Numbered from the stretch's first letter, positions 16,264-25,536 are shown. The stretch: 64,000 nt of DNA from RPQJ01 sp963696545 (GCA_963696545.1 CAVOKQ010000007.1:310001-374000); one strand, 5' to 3'. Notes: generated from the sequence alone by a model not told the origin. Made by a program: numbers and translations.

Positions 16264-17130
16264 TCACCCCTGCTTCATGCTCTCGATCATCTGCTGGTTC
16301 GCCGCGAGCGCCATCTGCGCATCGCGGTCGCGCGCCTTCTGCTGTCGCGTCATCATGACGCCCGCGATGGCCACGCCAACCGCGACGACGGTCACGAGGA
16401 TCGTCGCCAGCGCGTTGATGTCAGGGCTCACGCCGAGCCGCACCTTCGAGAAGATCACCATCGGCAGCGTGCTCGAGCCGGGGCCGGCGACGAAGCTCGC
16501 GATCACAAGATCGTCGAGCGACAGCGTGAACGCGAGCAGCCAGCCCGACAGCAGCGCCGGGAAGATGATCGGCAACGTGATCAGGAAGAACACCTTCCAG
16601 GGTCGAGCGCCGAGGTCGAGCGCCGCTTCCTCCAGCGACTCGTCCATCTGCGTCAGCCGCGACTGCACCAGCACCGTGACGAACGCCATCGTCAGCGTGA
16701 CGTGCGAGATGATGATCGTGGTCATGCCGCGCCCGGCCGGCCAGCCGATCAGCTGCTCCATCGTCACGAACAGCAGCAGCAGCGACAGGCCCGTGATCAC
16801 CTCGGGCATCACGAGCGGCGCGGTCGTCAGGCCGGAGAACAGCGTGCGTCCCTTGAACGGCCCGAAACGCGCCAGCACCATGCCGGCGAGCGTGCCGAGG
16901 ATCACCGCGATCGTCGCCGAGATCGCCGCGACCCGCAGGCTGAGCCACGCCGCGTTCAGGATCTGGTCGTTGTGCAGCAGCGCTCCGTACCACTTCGTCG
17001 AGAAGCCGCCCCACACGGTCACGAGCTTCGACGCGTTGAACGAGTAGACGATCAGCGACGCGATCGGGATGTACAGGAACGCGAACCCGACGATCAGCGA
17101 CAGGATGCGGAACCATGACTTGCCCTGCAT
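16264..17130 (-). CDS. spuH: Polyamine ABC transporter permease (PotI/SpuH)
   Basis: 288 residues, six transmembrane helices. Inner-membrane permease paired with SpuG in putrescine/spermidine import. The binding-protein-dependent permease EAA loop is clear: ESLEEAALDLGARPWKVFFLITLP. The N-terminal FLYIPIASLIVYSFNAS and LSLDDLVIASFVAGPGSSTLPM are typical PotI sequences. The start overlaps the spuG stop by one base (TAATG). Last transport gene of the operon; a PpgK-like gene follows at once. Confidence 0.95.
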   Translation of the reverse strand: MQGKSWFRILSLIVGFAFLYIPIASLIVYSFNASKLVTVWGGFSTKWYGALLHNDQILNAAWLSLRVAAISATIAVILGTLAGMVLARFGPFKGRTLFSGLTTAPLVMPEVITGLSLLLLFVTMEQLIGWPAGRGMTTIIISHVTLTMAFVTVLVQSRLTQMDESLEEAALDLGARPWKVFFLITLPIIFPALLSGWLLAFTLSLDDLVIASFVAGPGSSTLPMVIFSKVRLGVSPDINALATILVTVVAVGVAIAGVMMTRQQKARDRDAQMALAANQQMIESMKQG

Positions 17131-18041
17131 TACTTGTGCTCCCCTTCCTCGTTCGCCGCGTTCTGCGCGCGGTCGAGGTACATGATCGGCAGCACCAGGA
17201 ACAGCAGCAGCGCGATCGCCACCGCACTGGCCACCGGCCAGTCACGGTTGTTGAAGAACTCCGTCCACAGCACCTTGCCGATCATCAGCATGCCCGGGTC
17301 GCCGAGCAGCGACGGGATGACGAACTCGCCGACGGCCGGGATGAACACCAGCAGGCAGCCGGCGACGATGCCCGGGATCGACAGCGGCAGCGTCACCTTC
17401 ATGAACGCCTGCCACGGCTTGCAGCCGAGATCCGCGGCCGCCTCGAGCAGCGTGAGGTCGAGCTTCTCGAGGTTCGAGTACAACGGCAGGATCATGAACG
17501 GCAGGTACGAATAAACCATGCCCACGTAGACCGCGAAGTCCGTCTGCAGCATCTGGATCGGCTGGTCGATCACGCCCAGCGCCATCAGCGCGTTGTTCAC
17601 CAGGCCGTTGTTCTTCAGCAGCCCGATCCACGCGTACACGCGCAGCAGGAACGACGTGAAGAACGGCAGCACCGCGAGCAGCAGCAGGATGTTGCGGTTC
17701 GACGGGCTCGCGCGCGCCATCGCGTACGCCATCGGGTAGCCGATCAGCAGGCACAGCAGCGTCGAGATGCCGGCGACGAAGATCGAGTTCAGGTAGGACT
17801 TCCAGTACAGGTTGTCCTCGACCAGGAACGCGAAGTTGCCGAAGTTCAGCTTGACCTGCAGCAGCTTCTCCGAGGCCCAGTGGAACAGCGGCTCGTACGG
17901 CGGCATCGCGATCGCCGACTGCGAGAAGCTGATCTTCAGCACGATCACGAACGGGATCAGGAAGAACAGCAGCAGCCACAGGTACGGTACGGCCGTGACG
18001 AGCGTGCGCCCGTTCGGCAGCCAGCGCTTCAGCAGGCCCAT
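17130..18041 (-). CDS. spuG: Polyamine ABC transporter permease (PotH/SpuG)
   Basis: 303 residues, six transmembrane helices plus the usual long first periplasmic loop. Partner of SpuH. Signatures are PYLWLLLFFLIPFVIVLKIS near the N-terminus, SFLLRVYAWIGLLKNNG and the EAA loop LLEAAADLGCKPWQAFMKV. The ATG at 18041 overlaps the spuF stop by one base. Longer in-frame starts upstream would run into spuF and are not supported. Confidence 0.95.
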   Translation of the reverse strand: MGLLKRWLPNGRTLVTAVPYLWLLLFFLIPFVIVLKISFSQSAIAMPPYEPLFHWASEKLLQVKLNFGNFAFLVEDNLYWKSYLNSIFVAGISTLLCLLIGYPMAYAMARASPSNRNILLLLAVLPFFTSFLLRVYAWIGLLKNNGLVNNALMALGVIDQPIQMLQTDFAVYVGMVYSYLPFMILPLYSNLEKLDLTLLEAAADLGCKPWQAFMKVTLPLSIPGIVAGCLLVFIPAVGEFVIPSLLGDPGMLMIGKVLWTEFFNNRDWPVASAVAIALLLFLVLPIMYLDRAQNAANEEGEHK

Positions 18042-19186
18042 TACTTGGTCACCACGACCGGGCTGGTGGCGTGCCAGCGCAGGTACACGCGCTCCTCCCA
18101 CGTGAAGTTGTCGTCGGCGTGGCGGTATACGTTGGGCTGCGTCACGCGCACGACCTTGCCCGAATCGAGCCGGACCAGGTAGATCGACACGTCGCCCATG
18201 TAGGCGATGTCCTGCACCACGCCGCTGGCCCAGTTGTCCGCGTCGGCCGGCTTGTCGCGGCTCAACTGGATCTTCTCGGGCCGGATCGCGGCCCACACCG
18301 TCGCCCCGGGCGCCGAGCTCACGCCGTGGTCGACGTAGATCGGGGCCTCGAGGTCGTCGCTCGCGATGCGCACGTAGGACGGCTCGTCCTCGCTGAGCTT
18401 GCCCTCGAACGTGTTCACCGAACCGATGAACTCCGCGACGAAGCGGGAGTTCGGGTACTCGTACATCTCGCTCGGCGTACCGACCTGGATGATCTCGCCG
18501 TGGTTCATCAGGCCGACGCGCGTGGACAGTGTCATCGCCTCTTCCTGGTCGTGCGTCACGACGACGAACGTGACGCCAAGCGTCTCCTGGATGTTGATCA
18601 GCTCGAACTGCGTGTGCTCGCGCAGCTTCTTGTCGAGCGCGGCGAGCGGCTCGTCGAGCAGCAGCAGCTTCGGTTTCTTGACGAGCGCGCGAGCGAGCGC
18701 GACGCGCTGCCGCTGGCCGCCGGACAGCTGGTGCGGCTTGCGCTTGCCGAACTGGCCGAGCCTCACCAGCTCGAGCATGTCGGCGACGCGCTTCGTGATC
18801 TCGGCCCTGGCGAGGCCCTCCTGCTTCAGCCCGAAAGCGACGTTCTGCTCCACCGTCATGTGCGGGAAGACCGCATACGACTGGAACATCATGTTCACCG
18901 GCCGCTCATACGGCGGGATCGTGGTCATGTCCACGCCGTCGATGAAGATCTTGCCGGTCGTCGGCTTCTCGAACCCGGCGAGCATCCTGAGCAGCGTCGT
19001 CTTGCCGCAGCCCGAGGCGCCGAGCAGGCAGAAGATCTCCTTCTTGTAGATGTCGAGGGTGACGTCGTCCACGGCGATGAAGTCGCCGAACTTCTTCGTC
19101 ACCTTCTCGATCCGGACGTAGGGCTTCGCGTCCGGATCGGTCCAGGGCTGGAACTTCTTCTGGGTCGCGTGCGGTGATGTGGCCAT
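18041..19186 (-). CDS. spuF: Polyamine ABC transporter ATP-binding protein (PotG/SpuF)
   Basis: 381 residues. Cytoplasmic ATPase of the importer. Walker A GASGCGKTT, Q-loop MMFQSYAVFPHMTV, ABC signature LSGGQRQR, Walker B LLLLDEP and H-loop VVVTHDQEEA are all intact. The C-terminal third is a TOBE regulatory domain (WAAIRPEKIQLS, YMGDVSIYLVRLDSG). ATG 19186 gives the usual PotG N-terminal extension. It lies 38 bases downstream of spuE and overlaps spuG. Confidence 0.97.
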   Translation of the reverse strand: MATSPHATQKKFQPWTDPDAKPYVRIEKVTKKFGDFIAVDDVTLDIYKKEIFCLLGASGCGKTTLLRMLAGFEKPTTGKIFIDGVDMTTIPPYERPVNMMFQSYAVFPHMTVEQNVAFGLKQEGLARAEITKRVADMLELVRLGQFGKRKPHQLSGGQRQRVALARALVKKPKLLLLDEPLAALDKKLREHTQFELINIQETLGVTFVVVTHDQEEAMTLSTRVGLMNHGEIIQVGTPSEMYEYPNSRFVAEFIGSVNTFEGKLSEDEPSYVRIASDDLEAPIYVDHGVSSAPGATVWAAIRPEKIQLSRDKPADADNWASGVVQDIAYMGDVSIYLVRLDSGKVVRVTQPNVYRHADDNFTWEERVYLRWHATSPVVVTK

Positions 19187-19224
19187 GGAATCTCTGGCGT
19201 TTGATGATTGATCGTAAGGGGCGG

Positions 19225-20379
19225 TCAGCTGCCGGTCGTGAACCGGGTCCACGCGCGGTTCAGCAGTCGCGTGTACTCGGCCGACTTCGAGAGGTTCGGC
19301 TGCAGCCGCGCCTTCGTCGCGGCGTCCGGGTAGATGCCCGGGTCGCTGCGGAGTTCTTCCTTCACCAGTTCCGTGGCCTTCGCGTTCGCGTTCGCGTAGT
19401 TCACGAAGTCGGAATTGCGCGCCGCGACGTCCGGGCGCAGCAGGTAGTCGATGAACAGGTGCGCGTTGCCGGGATGCTTCGCGTCCGACGGGATCGCGAG
19501 CGTGTCGAACCACATCAGCGCACCCTCTTTCGGGATCGAGAAGCGTATGTCCACCGGCTTGCCCGCTTCGGCGGCCCGGTCACGCGCCTGCAGGATGTCG
19601 CCGCTGTAGCCGACCGCGATGCAGAGCTCGCCGTTCGCGAGCCCCTCGATGTACTGCGCGCTGGTGATCATGCGGATGTAGGGCCGGATCGCAAGCAGCT
19701 TCTCCTCGGCGAGCTTCAGGTCCGCCTCCGATTGGCTGTTCGGGTCCTTGCCGAGGTACAGCAGCATGGTGCCGACCATGTCGGTCGGGTCCTCGAGCAC
19801 CGAGACGCCGCAACCCTTGAACTTCGACACCACCGCCGGATCGAACACCAGCTTCCAGCTGTCCACCGGCGCATCGGGCATGATCGACTTCACTTTCCCC
19901 GCGTCGTAGCCGATGCCGGTCGTGCCCCACATGTAGACGACGCTGTGCTCGCTGCCGGGGTCGTGCCCTGCAGCGCGCTGCACGATCTCGGGATCGAGGT
20001 TGCCGAGGTTCGGCAGCTTCGACTTGTCGAGCTTGCCGAACACGCCCGCCTTGACCTGGCGCTCGAGGAAGTAGGCACTCGGTACGACGACGTCGTACCC
20101 CGAGTTGCCCGTGAGCAGCTTGGTCTCGAGGACCTCGTTCGAGTCGAAGACGTCGTAGCGGACCTTGATGCCGGTTTCCTTCTGGAAGTCCTCGATCACC
20201 TTCGGGTCGATGTAGTCCGACCAGTTGTAGACGTTCAGGACTTTTTCCTCGGCTCCCGCCGGGGCCGCGGCCGGACCGGGCGCCGCGGCTGCCGCCGGAG
20301 TCTCAGGCTTCTTGCCGCAGCCGAACGCTGCAAGGGCCGCGAGCGCGGCGATCGTGGCCGTACGGGTCGTGCTTCTCAT
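19225..20379 (-). CDS. spuE: Polyamine-binding lipoprotein of the ABC importer (PotF/SpuE)
   Basis: 384 residues. Signal peptide ends in a lipobox-like AAFGC, followed by an Ala/Pro-rich linker, so it is probably anchored to the membrane rather than free as in E. coli. The mature part is a PotF-type solute-binding protein: LNVYNWSDYIDPKVIEDF, YDVVVPSAYFLERQV, FKGCGVSVLEDPTDM, WFDTLAIPSDAKHP and TRLLNRAWTRFTTG at the end. Second of two tandem paralogues. By gene order with the Pseudomonas spu operon it corresponds to SpuE (spermidine-preferring there), but specificity cannot be read from sequence here. Confidence 0.93.
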   Translation of the reverse strand: MRSTTRTATIAALAALAAFGCGKKPETPAAAAAPGPAAAPAGAEEKVLNVYNWSDYIDPKVIEDFQKETGIKVRYDVFDSNEVLETKLLTGNSGYDVVVPSAYFLERQVKAGVFGKLDKSKLPNLGNLDPEIVQRAAGHDPGSEHSVVYMWGTTGIGYDAGKVKSIMPDAPVDSWKLVFDPAVVSKFKGCGVSVLEDPTDMVGTMLLYLGKDPNSQSEADLKLAEEKLLAIRPYIRMITSAQYIEGLANGELCIAVGYSGDILQARDRAAEAGKPVDIRFSIPKEGALMWFDTLAIPSDAKHPGNAHLFIDYLLRPDVAARNSDFVNYANANAKATELVKEELRSDPGIYPDAATKARLQPNLSKSAEYTRLLNRAWTRFTTGS

Positions 20380-20491
20380 GGGTCTCCGTGCTCCAGACTG
20401 TCCGTGCCGCCGCCTGCCCCCGCGGCCGCGAGAGGCTCGGTTATAGCTCACCGGCCTTGCATTGGGTAGGCGGGGGGCGGCCCGAAACGAA

Positions 20492-20528
20492 GCGGGGCGG
20501 CCGGAGAACGCTGCCCCGACCGCCCCGC
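20492..20528 (-). terminator. Hairpin between spuD and spuE, possible attenuator
   Basis: GCGGGGCGG at 20492-20500 pairs perfectly with CCGCCCCGC at 20520-20528. Read on the minus strand the stem is followed by TTCGTTTCG, a weak U-rich run. It lies just after the spuD stop, where a partial terminator would make the first binding protein more abundant than the downstream transporter genes. No measured activity is implied. Confidence 0.45.
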
Positions 20529-20551
20529 GCGTCATCCAGCCGCTGCGGCCC

Positions 20552-21712
20552 TTACTTGCCGGTCGTGAACCGTGTCCAGGTGCGGTTCAGCGAGCGCGTA
20601 AACTCCGGCGACCGGGCGAGGTTCGGGAACAGCTTCGCCATGGTCTCGGGCGGCGGATAGACGCCCGGGTCGTCGCGGACCGACGGGTCCAGCAGCGGCG
20701 CCGACGCGGCATTGCCGTTCGCGTAGTGGATGAAATTCGAGTTCGCCGCCGCAACCTCGGGCTTCATCATGTAGTTGATGAACGCGTGGGCATTGTCGGG
20801 GTGCGGCGCGTCCGCCGGGATCGCGTACATGTCGAACCAGATGATCGTGCCTTCCTTCGGCACGGTCATCGCGATCTCGACGCCCTGCCCGGCCTCCTCG
20901 GCGCGGCTCTTCGACATCAGGATGTCGCCGCTCCAGCCGAGCGAGATGCAGATGTCGCCGTTCGCGAGCGAGTCGATGTACTGCGAGCTGTGGATCATGC
21001 GGACGTAGGGACGGATCTTCATCAGCACGTCCTCGGCGGCCTTCAGGTCGTCGAGGTTCTCGCTGTTCGGGTCCTTGCCGAGGTAGGCGAGCACCACGCC
21101 CACGACCTCGTCGGGCGCGTCGAGCACCGAGATGCCGCAGCCCTTGAACTTGGCAGCGTTGGCCGGGTCGAGGATCAGCTTCCAGCTGTCGACCGGGGCG
21201 TTGGCGTCGATCGCCTTCACCTTCTTGACGTTGTAGCCGATCGCGTCCGTGCCCCACATGTGGTTCACGGCGTACTCGTTGCCCGGGTCGTGGCGGGCGA
21301 TGCGCTGCAGGATGCTCTGGTCCAGGTTCGACCAGTTCGGCAGCTTCGACTTGTCGAGCTTGCGGAACACGCCCGCCTTGATCTGCACCTCGAGGAACGA
21401 GGCCGAAGGCACCACGACGTCGTAGCCGGTGTTGCCGGCGAGCAGCTTCGTCTGCAGCACCTCGTTGGAGTCGAACACGTCGTAGTTCACCTTGATGCCG
21501 GTGTCGGCGGTGAACTTCTCGAGCATCTTCGGGTCGATGTAGTCCGACCAGTTGTAGACGTTGACGACCTTTTCCTCGGCCGGTGCGGCCGCGGCGGCAG
21601 GTGCGTTCGCAGTCCCGGCGGCAGGGGCCGCCTGTTCCTGCTTCTTGCCGCAGCCGACGAGCGCAACCGCAGCGACCAGGCCCGCGAGCCCGGCGCGAAT
21701 CGTGAGTTTCAT
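20552..21712 (-). CDS. spuD: Polyamine-binding lipoprotein of the ABC importer (PotF/SpuD)
   Basis: 386 residues. Signal peptide with a good lipobox ALVGC, then an Ala-rich linker. The body is a PotF-type binding protein (VNVYNWSDYIDPKMLEKF, YDVVVPSASFLEVQI, FKGCGISVLDAPDE, WFDMYAIPADAPHP, TRSLNRTWTRFTTG) and closely resembles the adjacent spuE product throughout, so the pair arose by tandem duplication. In the Pseudomonas order it matches SpuD (putrescine-preferring there). A promoter-like sequence lies upstream at 21779-21807. Confidence 0.94.
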   Translation of the reverse strand: MKLTIRAGLAGLVAAVALVGCGKKQEQAAPAAGTANAPAAAAAPAEEKVVNVYNWSDYIDPKMLEKFTADTGIKVNYDVFDSNEVLQTKLLAGNTGYDVVVPSASFLEVQIKAGVFRKLDKSKLPNWSNLDQSILQRIARHDPGNEYAVNHMWGTDAIGYNVKKVKAIDANAPVDSWKLILDPANAAKFKGCGISVLDAPDEVVGVVLAYLGKDPNSENLDDLKAAEDVLMKIRPYVRMIHSSQYIDSLANGDICISLGWSGDILMSKSRAEEAGQGVEIAMTVPKEGTIIWFDMYAIPADAPHPDNAHAFINYMMKPEVAAANSNFIHYANGNAASAPLLDPSVRDDPGVYPPPETMAKLFPNLARSPEFTRSLNRTWTRFTTGK

Positions 21713-21778
21713 CGTGTCAATTCCCCGTAATGGCGACTCTGGGCAGCGCGACCGGCGGGCCGCGCCGCATGGGTCGAC

Positions 21779-21807
21779 TGTATATCGCAACACGCGACCC
21801 GAGCCAA
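21779..21807 (-). promoter_or_regulatory. Candidate sigma-70 promoter for spuD
   Basis: On the minus strand TTGGCT (21802-21807) and TATACA (21779-21784) are separated by exactly 17 bases, 67 bases upstream of the spuD ATG. It would let the transport genes be expressed apart from spuABC. The -10 stands out as an AT-rich island in G+C-rich DNA. Confidence 0.5.
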
Positions 21808-21825
21808 GCGACCCGGCGTCAGGCG

Positions 21826-23223
21826 TCAGAGCCGGCCCTCGGCCCGGCAGCGCTCCAGCGTCAGGTCGAGGCAGCGCCAGGCCTTCTCGGCGAGCTCGTC
21901 GAGCTGCTCGCGGCCGATCACCAGCGGCGGCGAGATGATCATCGTGTCGCGCACGGCGCGCATGATCAGCCCGTTCTGGAAGCAGAAATCACGGCAGATC
22001 GTGCCCACCTCGCCCCGCTTGTCGAAGAACTGCCGGCGCTGCTTGTCGCGCACCAGCTCGAGCGCCCCGATCAGGCCGACCGACCGCGCCTCGCCCACCA
22101 GGGGGTGCTCGGCCAGCGCCTTCCACTTGGAGGCGAGATAGGGGCCGGTCTCGTCCCGGGTGCGGGGCACGAGGCCTTCCTGCTGGATCAGGCTCAGGTT
22201 GACGCTGGCGACGGCGCAGGCCACGGGGTGGCCGGAGTATGTATAGCCGTGGGCGAACTCCCCGCCCTTGTCGATCAGCACGTCGGCCACGCGATCACCG
22301 ACCATGACGCCGCCGATCGGCAGGTAACCCGACGACAGGCCCTTGGCGATGGTCATCAGGTCGGGCCGCAGGCCATACAGGTTCGAGCCGAACCAGTGGC
22401 CGGTGCGGCCGAAGCCGCAGATCACCTCGTCGGCGACCAGCAGGATGCCGTGACGGTCGCAGATCTTCTGGATTTCCGGCCAGTAGGTCTCGGGCGGGAT
22501 GATCACACCGCCCGCACCCTGGATCGGTTCGCCGATGAATGCCGCGACTCGGTGCGCGCCCAGTTCCACGATCTTCTTCTCGAGTTCATGGGCCGCCTTG
22601 AGCCCGAACTCGGCCGGCGACAGGTCGCCGCCGTCGGCGAACCAGTAAGGCTGCGCGATGTGCACGATGTCTGGGATCGGCAGCCCGCCCTGCTCGTGCA
22701 TGAACGCCATGCCGCCGAGGCTCGCGCCCGCCATCGTGCTGCCGTGGTACGCGTTGACGCGACTGATGATGACCTTGCGCTCCGGCTGCCCGAGCAGGTC
22801 CCAGTAACGGCGCACCAGGCGGACCACCGTGTCGTTGCCCTCCGAACCCGAGCCGGTGAAGAACACGCGGTTGAACTGCGGCGGAGTCAGGTCCACGAGC
22901 TGCTTCGCGAGCTCGATCGCCGGCGGGTGGGCCGTCTGGAAGAAGCTGTTGTAGTACGGCAGCTCCAGCATCTGGCGGAAGGCGGCCTCCGCCAGCTCGC
23001 GCCGGCCATAGCCCAAGTTGACGCACCACAGGCCGGCCATGCCGTCCAGGATCCGGTTGCCTTCCGAGTCGTACAGGTACACGCCCTCGGCCTTGACGAT
23101 GACCCGCGTTCCCTTCGCGTGCAGGAACTTGTAGTCCGTGAACGGGTGCAGGTAGTGCTGGCGATCGAGTTCCTGCCAGGCTGCGGTCGTGCGATCGGCG
23201 ACGTAGGGCGTGGGTGTCGTCAT
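21826..23223 (-). CDS. spuC: Polyamine:pyruvate aminotransferase (SpuC)
   Basis: 465 residues, class III PLP aminotransferase. Transfers an amino group from putrescine (or cadaverine/spermidine) to pyruvate, giving 4-aminobutanal. Signatures: LDGMAGLWCVNLGYG, FFTGSGSEGNDTVVRL, NAYHGSTMAGASLGG, ADEVICGFGRTG and the PLP-lysine motif MTIAKGLSSGYLP. It sits between spuB and spuD in the canonical spu order. The ATG at 23223 is 31 bases past the spuB stop. Confidence 0.95.
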   Translation of the reverse strand: MTTPTPYVADRTTAAWQELDRQHYLHPFTDYKFLHAKGTRVIVKAEGVYLYDSEGNRILDGMAGLWCVNLGYGRRELAEAAFRQMLELPYYNSFFQTAHPPAIELAKQLVDLTPPQFNRVFFTGSGSEGNDTVVRLVRRYWDLLGQPERKVIISRVNAYHGSTMAGASLGGMAFMHEQGGLPIPDIVHIAQPYWFADGGDLSPAEFGLKAAHELEKKIVELGAHRVAAFIGEPIQGAGGVIIPPETYWPEIQKICDRHGILLVADEVICGFGRTGHWFGSNLYGLRPDLMTIAKGLSSGYLPIGGVMVGDRVADVLIDKGGEFAHGYTYSGHPVACAVASVNLSLIQQEGLVPRTRDETGPYLASKWKALAEHPLVGEARSVGLIGALELVRDKQRRQFFDKRGEVGTICRDFCFQNGLIMRAVRDTMIISPPLVIGREQLDELAEKAWRCLDLTLERCRAEGRL

Positions 23224-23254
23224 GGAAGCACCGGAGGGGCTTGGCGGGGTTGAG

Positions 23255-24593
23255 CTACACGTTCAGCAGCAGGTGCTCGCGCTCCCACGAGCTGATCACC
23301 TGCAGGAACGTGTCGTGCTCGCTTTCCTTCACCGCGGTGTACGCAAGCACGAAGCGCTCACCGAGCAGGTCGATCAGCTGCCGGCAGTCGCGCAGCATGC
23401 GCACGGATTCCTCGAGGCTGCGCGGCAGTCCGAACGGCAGGTCGTAGGCGCTGCCCGACACGGGCTCCGACGGCTTCAGGCCCTCGATCATGCCAAGGTA
23501 GCCGCACGCGAGCGATGCGGCGATCGCGAGATAGGGATTCGCATCAGCGCCGCCGAGGCGGTTCTCGACGCGACGGTTCTCGGCATTCGAGATCGGCACC
23601 CGCAGCCCGGCGGTGCGATTGTCGTAACCCCACTGCGTGTTGATCGGCGCGAGGTGCCTCAGGATGATGCGGCGGAACGCGTTGACGTTCGGCGCGAACA
23701 GCGCCATCGCGGAGGGCAGGTATTTCTGCAGCCCGGCGATGTGCGAGAAGAACAGCTGGCTCGGGTTGCCGTCCTTGTCGCTGAAGACGTTCTTGCCGGT
23801 CGTCGAGTCCACCACGCTCTGGTGGATGTGCATCGCGCTGCCGGGCTCGCGCGCCATCGGCTTCGACATGAACGTCGCATACATCTTGTGCCGGAACGCG
23901 GCCTCGCGCGCCGTGCGCTTGAACATGAACACCTGGTCCGCGAGCGACATCGCGTCGCCGTGGATCAGGTTGATCTCCATCTGCGCCGCGCCGTCCTCGT
24001 GGATCAGCGTGTCGATCTCGATTTCCTGCGCCTCGCAGAACGCATAGATGTCGTCGAACAGCGGGTCGAACTCGTTCACGGCGGCGATGCTGTACGACTG
24101 GCGGCCCGACTTCCGGGCGACCCGAGCGGCCGATCGGCGGCTTCAGCGGGTAGTCGGCGTCGATGTTCGGCTCGACGAGGTAGAACTCGAGCTCCGGCGC
24201 GACGATCGGCTTCCAGCCCTTCTGCGCATAGAGATCGAGGATGTGTCGCAGCACGTAGCGCGGCGCCATCGTGACCGGGCGGCCGTCGTGATAGTAGCTG
24301 TCATGGATGACCTGAGCCGTCGGCTCCGGCGCCCAGGGCACGACGCGGGTCGTGTTGGGGTCGGCCTTCAGCACGATGTCGATCTCGGACGGGCTGATCG
24401 CGCGGTCGTCCTCCGGGTACTCGCCGGTGACGGTCTGCAGGAAGATGCTCTCGGGCATGCGCATGCCCTCGTCCTCGGCGAACTTCACCGCGGGCATCAC
24501 CTTGCCGCGCGCGATGCCCGCCATGTCGGGGACGATGGCCTCCACCTCGGAGATGCCGTGTTCCTTGAAAAACTGCTGGATGGGCGTGCTCAT
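23255..24593 (-). CDS. spuB: Gamma-glutamylpolyamine synthetase SpuB (apparent +1 frameshift)
   Basis: Glutamine-synthetase-fold ligase that joins glutamate to putrescine or related amines. The N-terminal part (24593 to about 24115) and C-terminal part (from about 24110) are in different frames. Removing one base within 24107-24114 gives one protein of about 445 residues, the normal length. Motifs: VPDMAGIARGKVMP, VAPELEFYLVEPN with the metal-binding Glu, EINLIHGDAMSLADQ, FMSKPMAREPGSAMHIH and NRRVENRLGGADANPYL. The ATG at 24593 overlaps the spuA stop (ATGA). A second synthetase, spuI, lies just across the divergent promoter, so a real mutation here could be buffered. Confidence 0.88.
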
Positions 24594-25351
24594 GCTTTGC
24601 TTCCTTTTGCGTGCGCCCGCGCCGCCTGTCCGAAGGCGGCGAACAGTGCCCGCGAGAACGGGTTCTTCATTGCTTGCCACTCGGGGTGCCACTGCGCCGC
24701 GAGCGCGAATCCTGGTGCCGAGCGCACACGGAAGCCCTCGATGAGGCCATCCGGCGCCTGCGCCTCGATCTCGAGTCCGTCGCCGAGCCGGTCCACGCCC
24801 TGCGAGTGCAGCGAGTTGACCTTGACGCGGTCGGCGCCCGCGATGCCGTGCATCATGCCGCCCCGGACGAGCTCGACCTCGTGTGCTGGCGCGTACTGCA
24901 CCTCGAGCGGCGCGGTCTTGTCTTCGCGGTGGTCGAGCTTGCCAGGCACGTCCTGCACCTTCTGCCAGAGCGTGCCGCCATAGGCGACATTCATCTCCTG
25001 GAAGCCACGGCAGATCGCGAACAGCGGCATTCCCGACTCGACCACGCGCGGGATCATCGGCAGCGTCGTCGCATCACGATGCGGATCGAGCATCGTGTCC
25101 GGATCGCCGAGCTGGCCCGCATAACGCTGCGGTTCGACGTTCGACGGGCTGCCCGTCAACAGGATGCCATCCACGCTCGCCAGCACCGCATCGAGATCCG
25201 TCTCGTCGCCAAGCGACGGGATAAGCACCGGCACCGCGTCCGCAGCCTCGGCGACCGCGCGAATGTACTTCTCCCCGACGCAGTGGAAGGGGTGAGGACC
25301 GAGGATCCGGCGATCCGCGGGAATGCCGATCAGAGGTTTGCGCTCAGCCAC
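24590..25351 (-). CDS. spuA: Gamma-glutamyl-GABA hydrolase (PuuD/SpuA, class I GATase-like)
   Basis: 253 residues (E. coli PuuD 254). Peptidase C26-type hydrolase that releases GABA from gamma-glutamyl-GABA. The nucleophile Cys is in FAICRGFQEMNV and the catalytic His/Glu in AAQWHPEWQ near the C-terminus; LLTGSPSNVEPQRY is the usual PuuD loop. GTG at 25351 follows a TAGGAT ribosome site at about 7 bases. First gene of the minus-strand spu operon; an AT-rich divergent control region separates it from spuI. Confidence 0.93.
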   Translation of the reverse strand: MAERKPLIGIPADRRILGPHPFHCVGEKYIRAVAEAADAVPVLIPSLGDETDLDAVLASVDGILLTGSPSNVEPQRYAGQLGDPDTMLDPHRDATTLPMIPRVVESGMPLFAICRGFQEMNVAYGGTLWQKVQDVPGKLDHREDKTAPLEVQYAPAHEVELVRGGMMHGIAGADRVKVNSLHSQGVDRLGDGLEIEAQAPDGLIEGFRVRSAPGFALAAQWHPEWQAMKNPFSRALFAAFGQAARAHAKGSKA

Positions 25352-25456
25352 GTTTAAGATCCTAGACAGCCCATGTGGGGCCGCCGGATGAGGGCGAAGG
25401 GGATTAAACCACAGCGGCGGGCCGGCCGTCGCCAAGCAGCGCAAAAAACTGTCAAA

Positions 25457-25471
25457 AAATAATAATAAACA
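25457..25471 (+). promoter_or_regulatory. Candidate PuuR/PauR operator in the spuA-spuI divergent region
   Basis: AAATAATAATAAACA matches 12 of 15 positions of the E. coli PuuR recognition sequence as I recall it (AAAATATAATGAACA). It sits in a strikingly AT-rich patch (25445-25475) in otherwise G+C-rich DNA, between two divergent polyamine operons. A PuuR homologue is encoded 15 kb away in the same window. The match is by eye only. Confidence 0.5.
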
Positions 25472-25506
25472 ATGGGTTGCAAACCCGCGCCAACTCCGGG
25501 CCGAGC

Positions 25507-25536
25507 TTGCCGCGCCGGGTCGCGAACGGCTATCCT
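25507..25536 (+). promoter_or_regulatory. Candidate sigma-70 promoter for spuI
   Basis: TTGCCG at 25507-25512 and TATCCT at 25531-25536 with an 18-base spacer, 54 bases ahead of the spuI ATG and just downstream of the candidate PuuR site. Confidence 0.4.
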
